Source: RYN-230 sp963720645 (lineage in GTDB: Bacteria; Actinomycetota; Actinomycetes; Streptosporangiales; Streptosporangiaceae). From it: 64,000 nt of DNA. Shown one piece after another: positions 8,027 to 16,799 of the stretch. Where the stretch lies: the NCBI GenBank assembly GCA_963720645.1, contig CAVRFX010000019.1:248001-312000 (forward strand), in the 5' to 3' direction. Below the pieces are notes generated by a model that had not been told where the DNA came from, made no database searches, and saw nothing but the letters and a program-made list of their open reading frames with translations. The number at the start of each line of letters is the position of its first letter. Position 1 is the stretch's first letter. A program made the position numbers and the translations under genes.

Positions 8027-8914
8027 ATGAACACACTGGTGCCCGCGATCGGGTTCGGCATCGTCACCGCCTCCATCCTGGCGGTAGCCGGCGTCGGGTT
8101 CACCCTGCAGTTCGGGGTGACGAACATCCTCAACCTCGCTTATGGCGACATCATGACCGCCGCCGCGTTCGTCGCCTACCTCGTCACCAGTGCCGGCCTC
8201 AGCGTGTGGCTGGCACTGGCGGCGGGCGCGGCGTTCGGGTCCGTCTTCTCCGTGCTGCTGAACCGGTACCTCTACACCCCGTTCGTCCGGCGCGGGACAC
8301 GGCTGTTCGGCATGATCATCGTGACCATCGCGGCCAGCCTCATTGTGCAGAATGGCTTGCTCGCCATCTTCGGCGCCAACTTCTTCAGCCTGCACATGCC
8401 CCGGCCCACGTCGGTGCACATCGCCGGGATGGTGTTCACCACCGTTCAGCTCGCCATCATCGGGATCGCGGTCGCGGCGATGCTCGTCATCCACGTGTTG
8501 CTCCGCTACACCAAGCTCGGCAAGGCGATGCGCGCCACCGCCACCGATCCAGACCTCGCCCGCAACTGCGGCATCGCCACCGACCGGGTCATCGACATCG
8601 CGTGGGCCATCTCAGGCGCGCTGTGCGGCCTGGCCGGCGTCATCCTGGTGATGAACGTGACCGCGTTCACCAACACGACCGGCTCGGAGTTCCTGATCCC
8701 GATCGTGGCCGTCGCGGTGCTCGGCGGAATCGGCCAGCCCTATGGAGCCATGCTGGGCGCCCTGGTCATCGGGATCGCCAGTGAGGTCGCAGCGGCCATC
8801 TTCAACCCCGAGTACAAGGACGTCGTCGCCTTCGTGATCCTGGTGATCGTGCTCCTTGCCCGGCCGCAGGGCATCCTGTCGGAGGTCGCCACCCGCAAGG
8901 AGGTCGCGGCGTGA
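8027..8914 (+). CDS. LivH-type ABC permease
   Basis: 295 residues with about eight hydrophobic segments and the FGVTNILNLAYGDIMTAAAF block typical of LivH permeases. The cytoplasmic coupling loop TKLGKAMRATATDPDLARNCGI contacts the ATPases. The last 4 bp overlap the next permease (GTGA). It forms the membrane channel together with the LivM-type subunit. Confidence 0.9.
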   Translation: MNTLVPAIGFGIVTASILAVAGVGFTLQFGVTNILNLAYGDIMTAAAFVAYLVTSAGLSVWLALAAGAAFGSVFSVLLNRYLYTPFVRRGTRLFGMIIVTIAASLIVQNGLLAIFGANFFSLHMPRPTSVHIAGMVFTTVQLAIIGIAVAAMLVIHVLLRYTKLGKAMRATATDPDLARNCGIATDRVIDIAWAISGALCGLAGVILVMNVTAFTNTTGSEFLIPIVAVAVLGGIGQPYGAMLGALVIGIASEVAAAIFNPEYKDVVAFVILVIVLLARPQGILSEVATRKEVAA

Positions 8915-9909
8915 GCATCGCCTGGCAGTTCTACATCTCGACGGTGCTGATCTACCTCGGCGTCGACGTGATCGCGTGCTGGGGGCTGAACCTGCAGTTC
9001 GGCGTGGCCGGGCTGGTCAACTTCGCCTACATCATCTTCCAGGCCGCTGGCGCCTACACCGCGGCGGTGCTCACCATCGGGCCCGCCAAGCCCGTCAGCC
9101 AGGGCGGGTTCCAGGAGTACGTGGGCGGCGCCCACTGGCCCTTCCCGTTGCCGATCCTGGCGGCCGGGCTGGTCGGCGGCCTGCTCGCGGCGCTGGTCGG
9201 CGGCGTCACCGTCCGGCGGCTGCGCAGTGACTACGAGGCGATGGTCATGCTCGTGGTGTCGCTGATCGCGACCAGCCTGGCCACCAACCAGGTCGGTCTG
9301 GTGAACGGGCCGAACGGGCTGGCCTTGGTGCCCAAGCCGTTGGCCACGCTGGTCAACCTCTCGCCGATCGGCTACCAGTGGCTGTTCGTGGGCATCACGG
9401 CCGCGATCTGCGTCTGCGTGTACTGGCTCGTGCATATCGTGACGAGCTCGCCGCTCGGGCGCGCGCTGCGCGCGGTCCGCGACAACGAGCAGGCGGCGGC
9501 GGCGCTGGGCAAGAACGTCACCGGGCTGCGCATGCTCGCGTTCATCCTGGGCGGCGTGATCGCCGGCATCAGCGGCGCCGTCCTGGTCGAGTTCATCTCC
9601 GCCTGGTCCCCCGGTTCCTGGCTGTACGCGGAAACCTTCGTATACTTCACGGCCGTCATCGTGGGCGGCTCCGGCAACAACCTGGGCGTCATGGTCGGCG
9701 CGCTGCTCGTCCCCGTCGCCTTCCTCGAGGCCACCCGGTTCCTGCCCCAGTTCGGGCCGCCGGGGCTCATCGATGCCCTGCAGTGGATCGTCGTCGGGAC
9801 GCTCGCCCTCGTCTTCTTGTGGTTCTGGCCTCGTGGGGTGATTCCCGAGCGGCGGCGGCGCTTCCCGGCGGCCGCCAAGGAAGAGGTGCCCGTGAGGACC
9901 GGCGAATGA
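8911..9909 (+). CDS. LivM-type ABC permease
   Basis: 332 residues, multi-spanning, with NLQFGVAGLVNFAYIIFQAA near the N-terminus and the SPLGRALRAVRDNEQAAAA coupling loop of LivM proteins. The GTG start overlaps the upstream permease and the stop overlaps the ATPase start by 4 bp, so the transporter genes are translationally coupled. The RRRRFPAA tail is probably cytoplasmic. Confidence 0.9.
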   Translation: MSIAWQFYISTVLIYLGVDVIACWGLNLQFGVAGLVNFAYIIFQAAGAYTAAVLTIGPAKPVSQGGFQEYVGGAHWPFPLPILAAGLVGGLLAALVGGVTVRRLRSDYEAMVMLVVSLIATSLATNQVGLVNGPNGLALVPKPLATLVNLSPIGYQWLFVGITAAICVCVYWLVHIVTSSPLGRALRAVRDNEQAAAALGKNVTGLRMLAFILGGVIAGISGAVLVEFISAWSPGSWLYAETFVYFTAVIVGGSGNNLGVMVGALLVPVAFLEATRFLPQFGPPGLIDALQWIVVGTLALVFLWFWPRGVIPERRRRFPAAAKEEVPVRTGE

Positions 9910-10676
9910 GCGAGGCCGCCGGCCCGGTACTGACCGTTCAGGATCTGCATCGCGAGTTCGGCGGCGTGCACGCGGTGAACGGCGCGTCCTTTACCGTCCT
10001 GCCCGGCCGGATCACCGGCCTGATCGGGCCCAACGGCGCCGGGAAGTCGACCGTCCTCAACATCATCGCCGGGGCGCTCAAGCCGAGCGCTGGGACGGTT
10101 TCCTACCAGGGGCACGACATTACCGGGCTGCCGTCCTACCGGGTGGCCCGGCGCGGCATCATCCGCACCTTTCAGATGTCCAGCGAGTTCGCCGCGCAGA
10201 CTGTGCTGGAGAACCTGCTGATCGCGGCGCCTGGCCAGCGAGGCGAGACGTTGTGGCAGGCAGCACTCGGCAAGCGGTACTGGCGGCCGCAGGAGCGGGC
10301 AACGGTGGAGCGCGCCCGGCAGCTGCTGGCCCGCTTCGACATGTCCGCCAAGGAGGAAGAGTACGCCGGGAACCTCAGCGGCGGCCAGAAACGCCTCCTG
10401 GAGCTGATGCGCGGGCTGATGGCCAATCCCGCGCTGCTGCTGCTCGACGAGCCGATGGCCGGCGTGAACCCGTCCCTGGCCAGGAGGATCGAGCAGCACC
10501 TGGCCGACTTGATCGGCGAGGGACTCACGATGCTGATGATCGAGCATGAGCTGGCCGTGGTGGAGCGGCTCTGCGACCCCGTCGTCGTGATGGCCCAGGG
10601 ACGGGTGATCTCGCAGGGAACGATGGCCGACGTCCGTTCCGATCAAGAGGTGCTGGATGCCTACCTCATCGGATAA
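9906..10676 (+). CDS. LivG-type ABC ATPase
   Basis: 256 residues. Walker A GPNGAGKST at about 40-48, Q-loop region IRTFQMSSEF, signature LSGGQKRLLELMR, Walker B LLLLDEPMAGVNP and switch IEHEL are all present. It overlaps the LivM stop by 4 bp, and its 3' end overlaps the next ATPase start by 20 bp. One of two ATPases expected to form a heterodimer powering import. Confidence 0.9.
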   Translation: MSEAAGPVLTVQDLHREFGGVHAVNGASFTVLPGRITGLIGPNGAGKSTVLNIIAGALKPSAGTVSYQGHDITGLPSYRVARRGIIRTFQMSSEFAAQTVLENLLIAAPGQRGETLWQAALGKRYWRPQERATVERARQLLARFDMSAKEEEYAGNLSGGQKRLLELMRGLMANPALLLLDEPMAGVNPSLARRIEQHLADLIGEGLTMLMIEHELAVVERLCDPVVVMAQGRVISQGTMADVRSDQEVLDAYLIG

Positions 10677-11478
10677 TGCACCGGGCGGGCAGGAGCGGCC
10701 CCCCGCGGTCCTGCGCCTCACCGACGTCGCGGCCGGATACGGCGCCTCCGCGATTGTCTCGGGCGTGAGCATCAGCGTCGGGCCGGGGGAGGTGGTGTCC
10801 ATCATCGGGCCCAACGGCGCCGGCAAGTCCACCCTGCTCAAGGCCGTGACAGGCCGGCTCCCGGTAATGACGGGCACAGTCACTTTCAATGACCGGAACA
10901 TAACGAACTGGCGTGGGCATCTCCTCGCCCGGATGGGACTGGGGTTTGTCCCGCAGACCAAGGATGTGTTCGACACCCTGACCGTGACCGAGAACCTGGA
11001 GATGGGCGGCTACCTGCTCTCGAAACCGCAGCTGGCGGCCAGGATGGACAAGGTGCTGTTGACGTTCCCGGCGCTGGCGGACATGAGGTCGCGGACGGCG
11101 AGCAAGCTCAGCGGCGGCGAACGGAAGATGCTCGCGGTGGCGCGGGTCCTGATGCTGGAGCCGGCCGTTCTCGTCCTCGACGAGCCGACCTCCAACTTGT
11201 CGCCGGAACTGTCCCGGTCGGTGCTGCGGGACCAGGTCCGCCGCCTGGCCGATTCGGGGACGGCCGTGCTGCTGGTCGAGCAAAAGGCGTTCGAGGCGCT
11301 GGGGGTGTCCGACTGGGCCTACATTCTGGTCGCGGGACGGGTCGAGATCGCGGGCCTGGCCAGCGAGATTCGCGGCCGACCCGACATCCGCGAGGTCTTT
11401 CTCGGCCAATCCGCGGCCGCGCAGTCCCCGCCGGGGCCGCCCACGCACGGTCCCCAGTCCTCGCCGCGCCCAACATAG
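10657..11478 (+). CDS. LivF-type ABC ATPase
   Basis: 273 residues. Walker A GPNGAGKST, Q-loop GFVPQTKDVF, signature LSGGERKMLAVAR, Walker B AVLVLDEPTSNLSP and switch LVEQKAFEALG. It begins inside the 3' end of the livG-like gene. The C-terminus has a Pro-rich extension (SPPGPPTHGP) not needed for the fold. Confidence 0.9.
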   Translation: MPTSSDNAPGGQERPPAVLRLTDVAAGYGASAIVSGVSISVGPGEVVSIIGPNGAGKSTLLKAVTGRLPVMTGTVTFNDRNITNWRGHLLARMGLGFVPQTKDVFDTLTVTENLEMGGYLLSKPQLAARMDKVLLTFPALADMRSRTASKLSGGERKMLAVARVLMLEPAVLVLDEPTSNLSPELSRSVLRDQVRRLADSGTAVLLVEQKAFEALGVSDWAYILVAGRVEIAGLASEIRGRPDIREVFLGQSAAAQSPPGPPTHGPQSSPRPT

Positions 11479-11490
11479 GCTCGGAAAGCC

Positions 11491-12123
11491 ATGACCGAGT
11501 GGGCACGGGGCAAGTACGTCAGCAAGAGTGACATGGTCGCCGACGTGCTCAGGGAACTCATCACCGACCGCCAGCTGTCCCCGGGCACGCCACTGCGGCA
11601 GCGCGACCTCGCAGAACAGTTCGACGTGAGCTACACGCCGGTGCGCGAGGCGCTCCGGCGGCTCGAGTCGGAGGGCCTCGTGGTCACCGACGTGCACCGG
11701 GGGGCCACTGTCGCGCACACCGAGTCGGAGGAGCTTGAGGAGAACTACCGGATCCTGGCCGCCCTGGAGGCGCTGGCCGGCAGCCTCGCGGTGGCCAAGA
11801 TGACCGATGGCGACCTGGCTGAGATCGAGGCTCTCTACCAGGAGGTCGCCGCCTGCCGGCCGGATGATGAACGGCTGGCGGAACTCAACCGGCAGTTCCA
11901 CTTCCGGGTCTACGAGTGCGCGCGCTCGCCGATGCTTCTTCTCCTCATGAGGCTGCTGTGGCGGTCCTTCCCGGACGGTCCGCAAGCCGGCCGGCCGCAC
12001 CAGGAATTGGTCCAGCAGCACGCGGAGTTCGTGAGCGCGCTCAAGGAACGGGATGAGGAACGGGTCGCTGCCATAATCCGGGACCACGTCCTCGGCAGCA
12101 TCAAGTACCTGTCGCAGCGATGA
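11491..12123 (+). CDS. GntR family regulator with FCD domain
   Basis: 210 residues. An N-terminal winged helix (DVSYTPVREALRRLESEGLV at about 47-66) is joined to an all-helical FCD ligand/metal domain with ARSPMLLLLMRLLWRSF near residue 150. It starts 12 bp after the livF-like gene on the same strand, so it is probably the local regulator and co-transcribed. The inverted repeat at 5545-5567 is a candidate operator. FCD regulators usually respond to the substrate or an intermediate of the neighbouring pathway. Confidence 0.85.
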   Translation: MTEWARGKYVSKSDMVADVLRELITDRQLSPGTPLRQRDLAEQFDVSYTPVREALRRLESEGLVVTDVHRGATVAHTESEELEENYRILAALEALAGSLAVAKMTDGDLAEIEALYQEVAACRPDDERLAELNRQFHFRVYECARSPMLLLLMRLLWRSFPDGPQAGRPHQELVQQHAEFVSALKERDEERVAAIIRDHVLGSIKYLSQR

Positions 12124-12229
12124 CCGGCTGGGGATCGGCGGCCTTTCGCAGGGCTACCTTTGAGGGGAGTTGCCCGGGTGGCCACGCCGACGCGCCCGGG
12201 AACGTGCAGTACGAGTGCAACGGCGTCCA

Positions 12230-12255
12230 GTGCCCCTCACCGGCGTGAGGGGCAC
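12230..12255. terminator. Strong hairpin after the Liv/GntR locus
   Basis: GTGCCCCTCAC and GTGAGGGGCAC pair perfectly over 11 bp around a 4-nt loop (CGGC). It lacks a T-run, as is common for actinomycete terminators. A second GCGGGCTGC/GCAGCCCGC hairpin follows at about 12275-12305. Together they probably end transcription of the locus. Confidence 0.6.
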
Positions 12256-12314
12256 GTAACGCGTTACGCCGGATGCGGGCTGCGAGCAAGAGCCCGCAGC
12301 CCGCACCTGCGTGA

Positions 12315-12860
12315 TCAGAGGTCCCGCATGATGTCGGCGGCGAGCCCGCGCGCACGGATGACGCTGGTCACGGTAGCCACGACCGCGGGCAGGTCACGCC
12401 GCCCAGAGCGGCCAGATAAGCCCACGGGACGAACAGGTGCGGCGGCGGGTCGAACACCCCGGTGAGGATCTTGGTGATAATGAACGACAGCGCCCAGCCG
12501 GACAGCACCCAGCAGGGCGCCCCCGATCGTCACGAAGATAGCTTCGCTCTGCACGAACGAGGCGAGCTGGCGGGAACGTGCGCCGAGCGCGGCGGCGATC
12601 GCGAACCTGCGCCGCCGCCCGTCAGTCCCAGCGCCAGCACCAGGCCAGACGCCGCGGCCGCCAGCAGGAACGCGAACGCCAGCTCCAGCCGGGTCCGGCC
12701 GGACAGGTCTAGCGCGGTCAGGCCGCACAGCGTGACCCTGAGCTGGGTGTTGGATGTCCTGGACGACCGCCCCGGACGCCGGGCCCAGGACCCGCCGGAC
12801 CTCCCTGGCCACCGCCGGGCCAGCCGGAAGGTGTTCCTGCTGAGGCGGCCGGATCCTGGC
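12315..12860 (-). pseudogene. FtsX-like ABC permease C-terminal fragment, frameshifted
   Basis: Fragments in different minus-strand frames join into an FtsX-domain permease tail: a hydrophobic LELAFAFLLAAAASGLVLAL segment, then RRRRFAIAAALGARSRQLAS and FVQSEAIFVTIGGALLG (hallmark of MacB/FtsX permeases), then WALSFIITKILTG and PPPHLFVPWAYLAALGG in another frame, ending in RARGLAADIMRDL. At least two frame changes are needed and the N-terminal half is missing, so it is a decayed lipoprotein-export or efflux permease. Confidence 0.7.
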
Positions 12861-12879
12861 CCAGGGTCGTGTCCCTAGG

Positions 12880-13118
12880 GACTTGAACCCCCATGTGTCC
12901 GAGGGGGGAACGACCCCGTATCCCCACATTGCCCTATGTGCTACAGCGCCGAGGTTGATCTCCAGCAGACGGACGGGGCCGTATACCCTCTGACGTGCAG
13001 AAACGCTGCCTGCCATCTAGGGCAGCTGCTGGCCCGGAATGATTCAGGGGCCAGAACCAAGGTTGACAGCCCGCGGAACCGACTCGAACCCCCCATGAAA
13101 CCGACTTGAACCCCCATG
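12880..13118. repeat. Degenerate repeats of a tRNA T-arm; candidate left attachment sites
   Basis: GACTTGAACCCCCATG occurs at 12880-12895 and 13103-13118, and a variant GACTCGAACCCCCCATG at 13081-13097. Next to the first is GTGTCCGAGGGGGG at 12895-12908. The same 16 bases, in the same orientation, form the T-arm of the tRNA-Leu (42870-42885), and GTGTCCGAGGGGGG is that tRNA's 3' end (42859-42872). These look like scrambled copies of the tRNA 3' end left by integrations. The rest of 12861-13310 holds no recognisable gene. Confidence 0.6.
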
Positions 13119-13310
13119 GACTAGTGATCACGCAGTGATCGATCACATGGTCGTTAACCGGGCCAAGGCGCGCCGAACGCCGATTACTTGCGACTCTCTG
13201 CGGTCGGATGTCAGCGCCAGGCCGCACACAGATTGGCCATTCGGCGCGACATCAGGTGCCTGGGTGGTCGGGGCCGGCCACGGTTGGGCGCGGCCCCGGC
13301 TGTCCGGTCG

Positions 13311-14330
13311 TCACGGCGTGATCGCGATGGCGGTGGGATCGCTCCCGACCTTGATCGCCTTAAGCGCGGTGTTGGTGGCAGTCCCGATCGGGGTCACCGT
13401 GCCTGAATCATCGTTGACGACGTAGGCGGTCTTCCCGTTTGGGGTAATCGCGATCGCCCCAGGGCGATTCCCGACCCTGATCGCCTTGCCGGCCTTGTTG
13501 GTGGCGGTCTGGATCGGGGTCACGGTGTCCCCGGGCGTCGCGCCGATGCCGGTGTTAAGGATGTAGGCGGTCTTCCCATTGGGAGTGATAGCGACAGCAG
13601 TGGGGCTGCGCCCGACCTTGATCGCTTTGCCGGCCTTGTTAGTGGCGGTGCGGATCGGAGTCACCGTGCCGGAGCCGCGGTTTATCACGTAGGCGGTCTT
13701 GCCGTTCGGGGTGATCGCGACCGCCTGCGGGCCGGTGCCGACCTTGATCGCCTTGCCGGCCTTATTGGTGCTGGTGCTGATGGGCGTCACCGTGCCCGAG
13801 TTTTCGTTGGCGACGTAGGCGGTCTTGCCGTCTGGGGTGATCGCGATGGCGAAGGGGAAGCTCCCGACCCTGATCGCCTTGAGCGCCTTGTTGGTGGCGG
13901 TCCGGATCGGGGTCACCGAGCCTGAGGCGATGTTGACGACGTAGACGGTCTTGCCGTCCGGGGTGATCGCGATGGGCCCGGGGGCGTTCCCGACCTTGAT
14001 CGCCTTGAGCGCCTTGTTGGTGGCGGTCCGGATCGGGGTCACCGTGTGCCCGAGTACCTCCCCGACGCCGTCGTTGGCGACGTAGGCGGTCTTCCCGTCC
14101 GGGGTGATCGCGATGGCGGCCGGCCGGCCCGACCTTGATCGCCTTGAGCGCGGCGTTGGTGGCGGTCCGGATCGGGGTCACCGTGCCCGAGTCGAGGTTG
14201 GCGACGTAGGCAGTTTTCCCGTTCGGCGTGATCGCGATGGCGAAGGGGCTCACCCCCACCTTGATCGCCTTGCCGGCCTTGTTGGTGGCGGTGTTGATCG
14301 GGGTCACGCCCGAGCCGCTGGCGACGTAAG
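13311..14330 (-). repeat. Tandem ~126-bp coding repeats of the propeller gene
   Basis: About eight direct repeats, one per propeller blade, with near-identical DNA blocks such as GGTGATCGCGATGGCG and CGGTCTTCCCGTC. Two units carry short insertions (near 13540 and 14050). The uniformity suggests recent amplification or homogenisation. This also makes the region prone to assembly error. Confidence 0.75.
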
Positions 14331-14463
14331 CGGTCACCGGATGTGCCGCTGCGGCCCGGGTGACGGCAGCGCCGGCGGCAGTGCCAGTCCCGGCACCGGC
14401 CAGGGCTAACGTGGCAGATGTCGCCGCAGCCAAACCCAGAATGCGGATACTACGCGGATGCAT
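13311..14463 (-). CDS. Exported YVTN-type beta-propeller repeat protein (one frameshift)
   Basis: Starts at ATG 14463 behind a strong AGGAGG. A signal-peptide-like N-terminus (GLAAATSATLALAGAGTGTA) precedes about eight 42-residue repeats of the form TATNKAxKAIKVGxxPxAIAITPxGKTAYVxN..SGTVTPI. The chain begins with TAYVASGSGVTPI and ends at TAIAITP, so the first and last pieces complete one repeat, as in ring closure of a propeller. The frame is broken near 14127, where the spacer before AIAITP is 10 nt (CCGGCCGGCC) instead of 12, giving two frames, 14463-13762 and 14042-13311. Role: probably a surface or secreted binding protein. Confidence 0.75.
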
Positions 14464-15134
14464 GGCAAAACCTCCTGCTCATGGCCCGGAACCACCGGAG
14501 TCCTGGCAGACGGTGATCAGATGCGGTCCCGGGACCAGCCCCAGCGTTGGCGTGGTTTCCTGCGATCCCGTCCGTACCCCAGGCCTGCGGCAATCTGCCA
14601 GAACGGCCGACGCCGCCACCATTAACCGTGCGGCATGCCACAATCAGGCGAAAGTGCCAACGGTCCCTAACATGGCAGGCTTTAGCCCCGAATGGCAGCA
14701 TCGGCAATCACCAAGGATGCACGGCATTGAAATCAGATCACTCCGTCTGGTCGCCGGACGGACTGGGCCAGAAAGGAGGCTGGTCGCACGTAACGGCGGT
14801 TCGCGAGTTCTTCTGGTGTCACGTTCGGTGTTCCAGTGCCGGTCCGCCTGGCCGGAGTCCGGCCAGGCGGAGACGTACCAGCTTGGAGACGGCCTACCGG
14901 GCGGCCCCGGCGACGTAGGCGGCGACTATACACGTGGCGTGGCGGTCCAGCGAGGTGCGGGCCCGTACTGGCGGAGTCGGGTATTGGAACTGTCCGAATA
15001 GCCTGCCCGGGAGTCGGAGTCCAGCTGCCGCACCCCGTCCCTTCCTCGATGCGCTTGAAGAGGACCCTCTGATCGCCTCGACCGTCCGGCGGGCGGTTCA
15101 CCATCAGAAGGGATCGCCCCACAGACATGCCTGG
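14464..15134. other. Gap upstream of the propeller gene, no gene seen
   Basis: Contains the propeller gene's promoter region and the 3' flank of the recombinase gene. Frames present show no domain or convincing start. Confidence 0.45.
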
Positions 15135-16078
15135 TCAGACAGCCGGAGCCTGAAGACCCAGACCGCTATTCCGATACCATCGCGACCTCGTGACCTCCGG
15201 ATTCTCTCCCGCCCGATGCAATACCCGAGAGTTGTCATAGCGCATCGTGGTCCGCGGATCAGCGTGCGATGCGGCTTCCTGGACATCGCGCAGCGGGACC
15301 CCGGCATCCAGCGCGGCGGTGATGAATGCATGCCGCAGCGTGTGCGGCCCGACGGTCTTGGTGATTCCCGCGCGGCGGGCGATGCGCCGGACGATCCGCC
15401 CGGCGCCGTGCCGGTCCAGTCGGCGCCCATCGGCAGCCAGGAAGAGCGGCCCGCCGGTGCGCTCGCCGATGGCCAGGTCGATGGCTCGGGCGGTGCGCGG
15501 GGCCAGCGGGACGGTGACCACCTTGCCGCCCTTGCGGGTGTCACCAGGGTGCGGTGGCCGCGCTCGACACCGAGCGCTTCGATATCCGTGCCAGTGGCCT
15601 CGGAGACCCGCAGTCCGTTCATGGCCAGCAGCGAGATCAGCGCATGCTCCGCCGGCGGGCCAAGACCGGCGGCGACGAGCAGGGCGCCGAGCTCGTTGCG
15701 GTCCAGGCCGGTGGCATGCGACTCGTAATCCAGCCGGGGTCGGCGAACGTGGGCGGCGGGCGAATGGTCGAGGAGTTCTTCCTCGACGGCGTACCGGTAG
15801 AACCCGGCGATGGTGCACAGCCGGCGGGTGATGGTGGCCCGGGCCCGGCCGCGGGCTTCCAGGTCGCGGGCGAAGAACTCGATATTAGCGCGCCGGGCCT
15901 GGAAGAGGTGCAGCTGATGCTGCTGGCACCAACTGGCGAACTGGCGCAGGTCCAGTTCATACGCCTGCCGGGTCAGGCCGCTGTATCCGGCCAGGAAACC
16001 GGCTAATGCCAGCCGCTCAGTGTTGGTGAACACCTGCGCGACCGGGACGAGAGCGGCGGACGGGATCGTGGTGGCCAT
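15135..16078 (-). pseudogene. Tyrosine recombinase/integrase, split by one frameshift
   Basis: The N-terminal SAM-like domain (YSGLTRQAYELDLRQFASWC) and the first catalytic Arg (LLAMNGLRVSEATG) are read from ATG 16078. After GHRTLV the frame must shift near 15540 to continue as TRKGGKVVTVPL (catalytic Lys), GPHTLRHAFITAAL (H-x-x-R) and EAASHADPRTTMRYD (His and nucleophile Tyr). All six catalytic residues survive across the two frames, so a single-base deletion, real or from sequencing, separates it from an intact XerC/D-like integrase of about 310 residues. It lies 2-3 kb inside the tRNA-derived repeats and is the likely integrase of the island. Confidence 0.8.
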
Positions 16079-16799
16079 GAGGCACCTCCGGGGACTCCGG
16101 CTGAGGCCCCGATGCTGGGTCAGCCGAGGCCCCAGCGAATTACGAGAAACCCCACGATAAGACGCCCACCCTGATCACACCAGGTCACCACGGTGTACCG
16201 CACGGAGCTGAGCCCATCAGCCAGCCACCGCTCCCGAGTGCCGAAAACTTGCCTGCGGCGGCCGCGTAGATCGTTCGATTGCCGACGTGCAGATCTTCCA
16301 GCTATTGCGTGCGCCGCCGCCGGGCTCGCAGGCCTGCACATCGTGCCCGGCGAGCTTTTCCCCAACAAGACCAGGCGCCCGTCATCGCCCAGAAGATCAC
16401 AGAACTTGCCCTCCGGAGCAACCCGGCAAGCCGGCATCGTAAAACCCCGGCACCGCTCAGCTGGGTTTGTGGAGGTGCGTCGCTGCCGTCAGCGTAACAA
16501 GCCGTTCTGCCCTGGGCGCGTGGTGGTCTGCCGGCGACACCGTGAGGACGAACCCGCCCCGCCCCAGACGGACTGCCTTGCCAACCGGGCTGTGGGTTTC
16601 GTGCTGCCAGAACATCCAGAGCAGCCGGCCATGGCTGGCCGGCCCAGGACGGACGCCGGGGTCAGCCAGCCGGCGCCTGCGACCATGAGTTGCGCCTGGA
16701 CGCTGGTGCGCTTGATTTCTGCAGCGCTGCGAGGTGAAGGTGCGCGGGTACGGGTGCGTCAGCGGCATGGCTGCGGTATCGCCGGGCACCGGGGAGCGT
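16079..16799. other. Gap of about 720 bp, no supported gene
   Basis: Lies upstream of the recombinase and downstream of the acyltransferase. Several frames are open, but none shows a domain or ribosome binding site. A minus-strand frame ending in GGRLIVGFLVIRW (16120-16437) is the most protein-like but is unrecognised. Confidence 0.4.

Noticed and set aside
6578..8494. Long minus-strand open frame (638 codons) opposite the Liv lipoprotein and permease genes
   Set aside because: Arg/His/Gly/Pro-rich translation without domains; it mirrors codon bias of the real plus-strand genes.
13311..14330. Regularly spaced repeats that might suggest a CRISPR array
   Set aside because: The ~126-bp period is coding, in frame, and matches propeller blades; there are no unique spacers of uniform length.
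15104..16078. Single uninterrupted 324-codon integrase
   Set aside because: In that frame the C-terminal third loses the catalytic Lys, His-x-x-Arg and Tyr; the true C-terminus lies in another frame, so I call it frameshifted.
16120..16437. Minus-strand frame ending in GGRLIVGFLVIRW
   Set aside because: One hydrophobic end only, no start signal, no similarity I recognise; not enough to call a gene.
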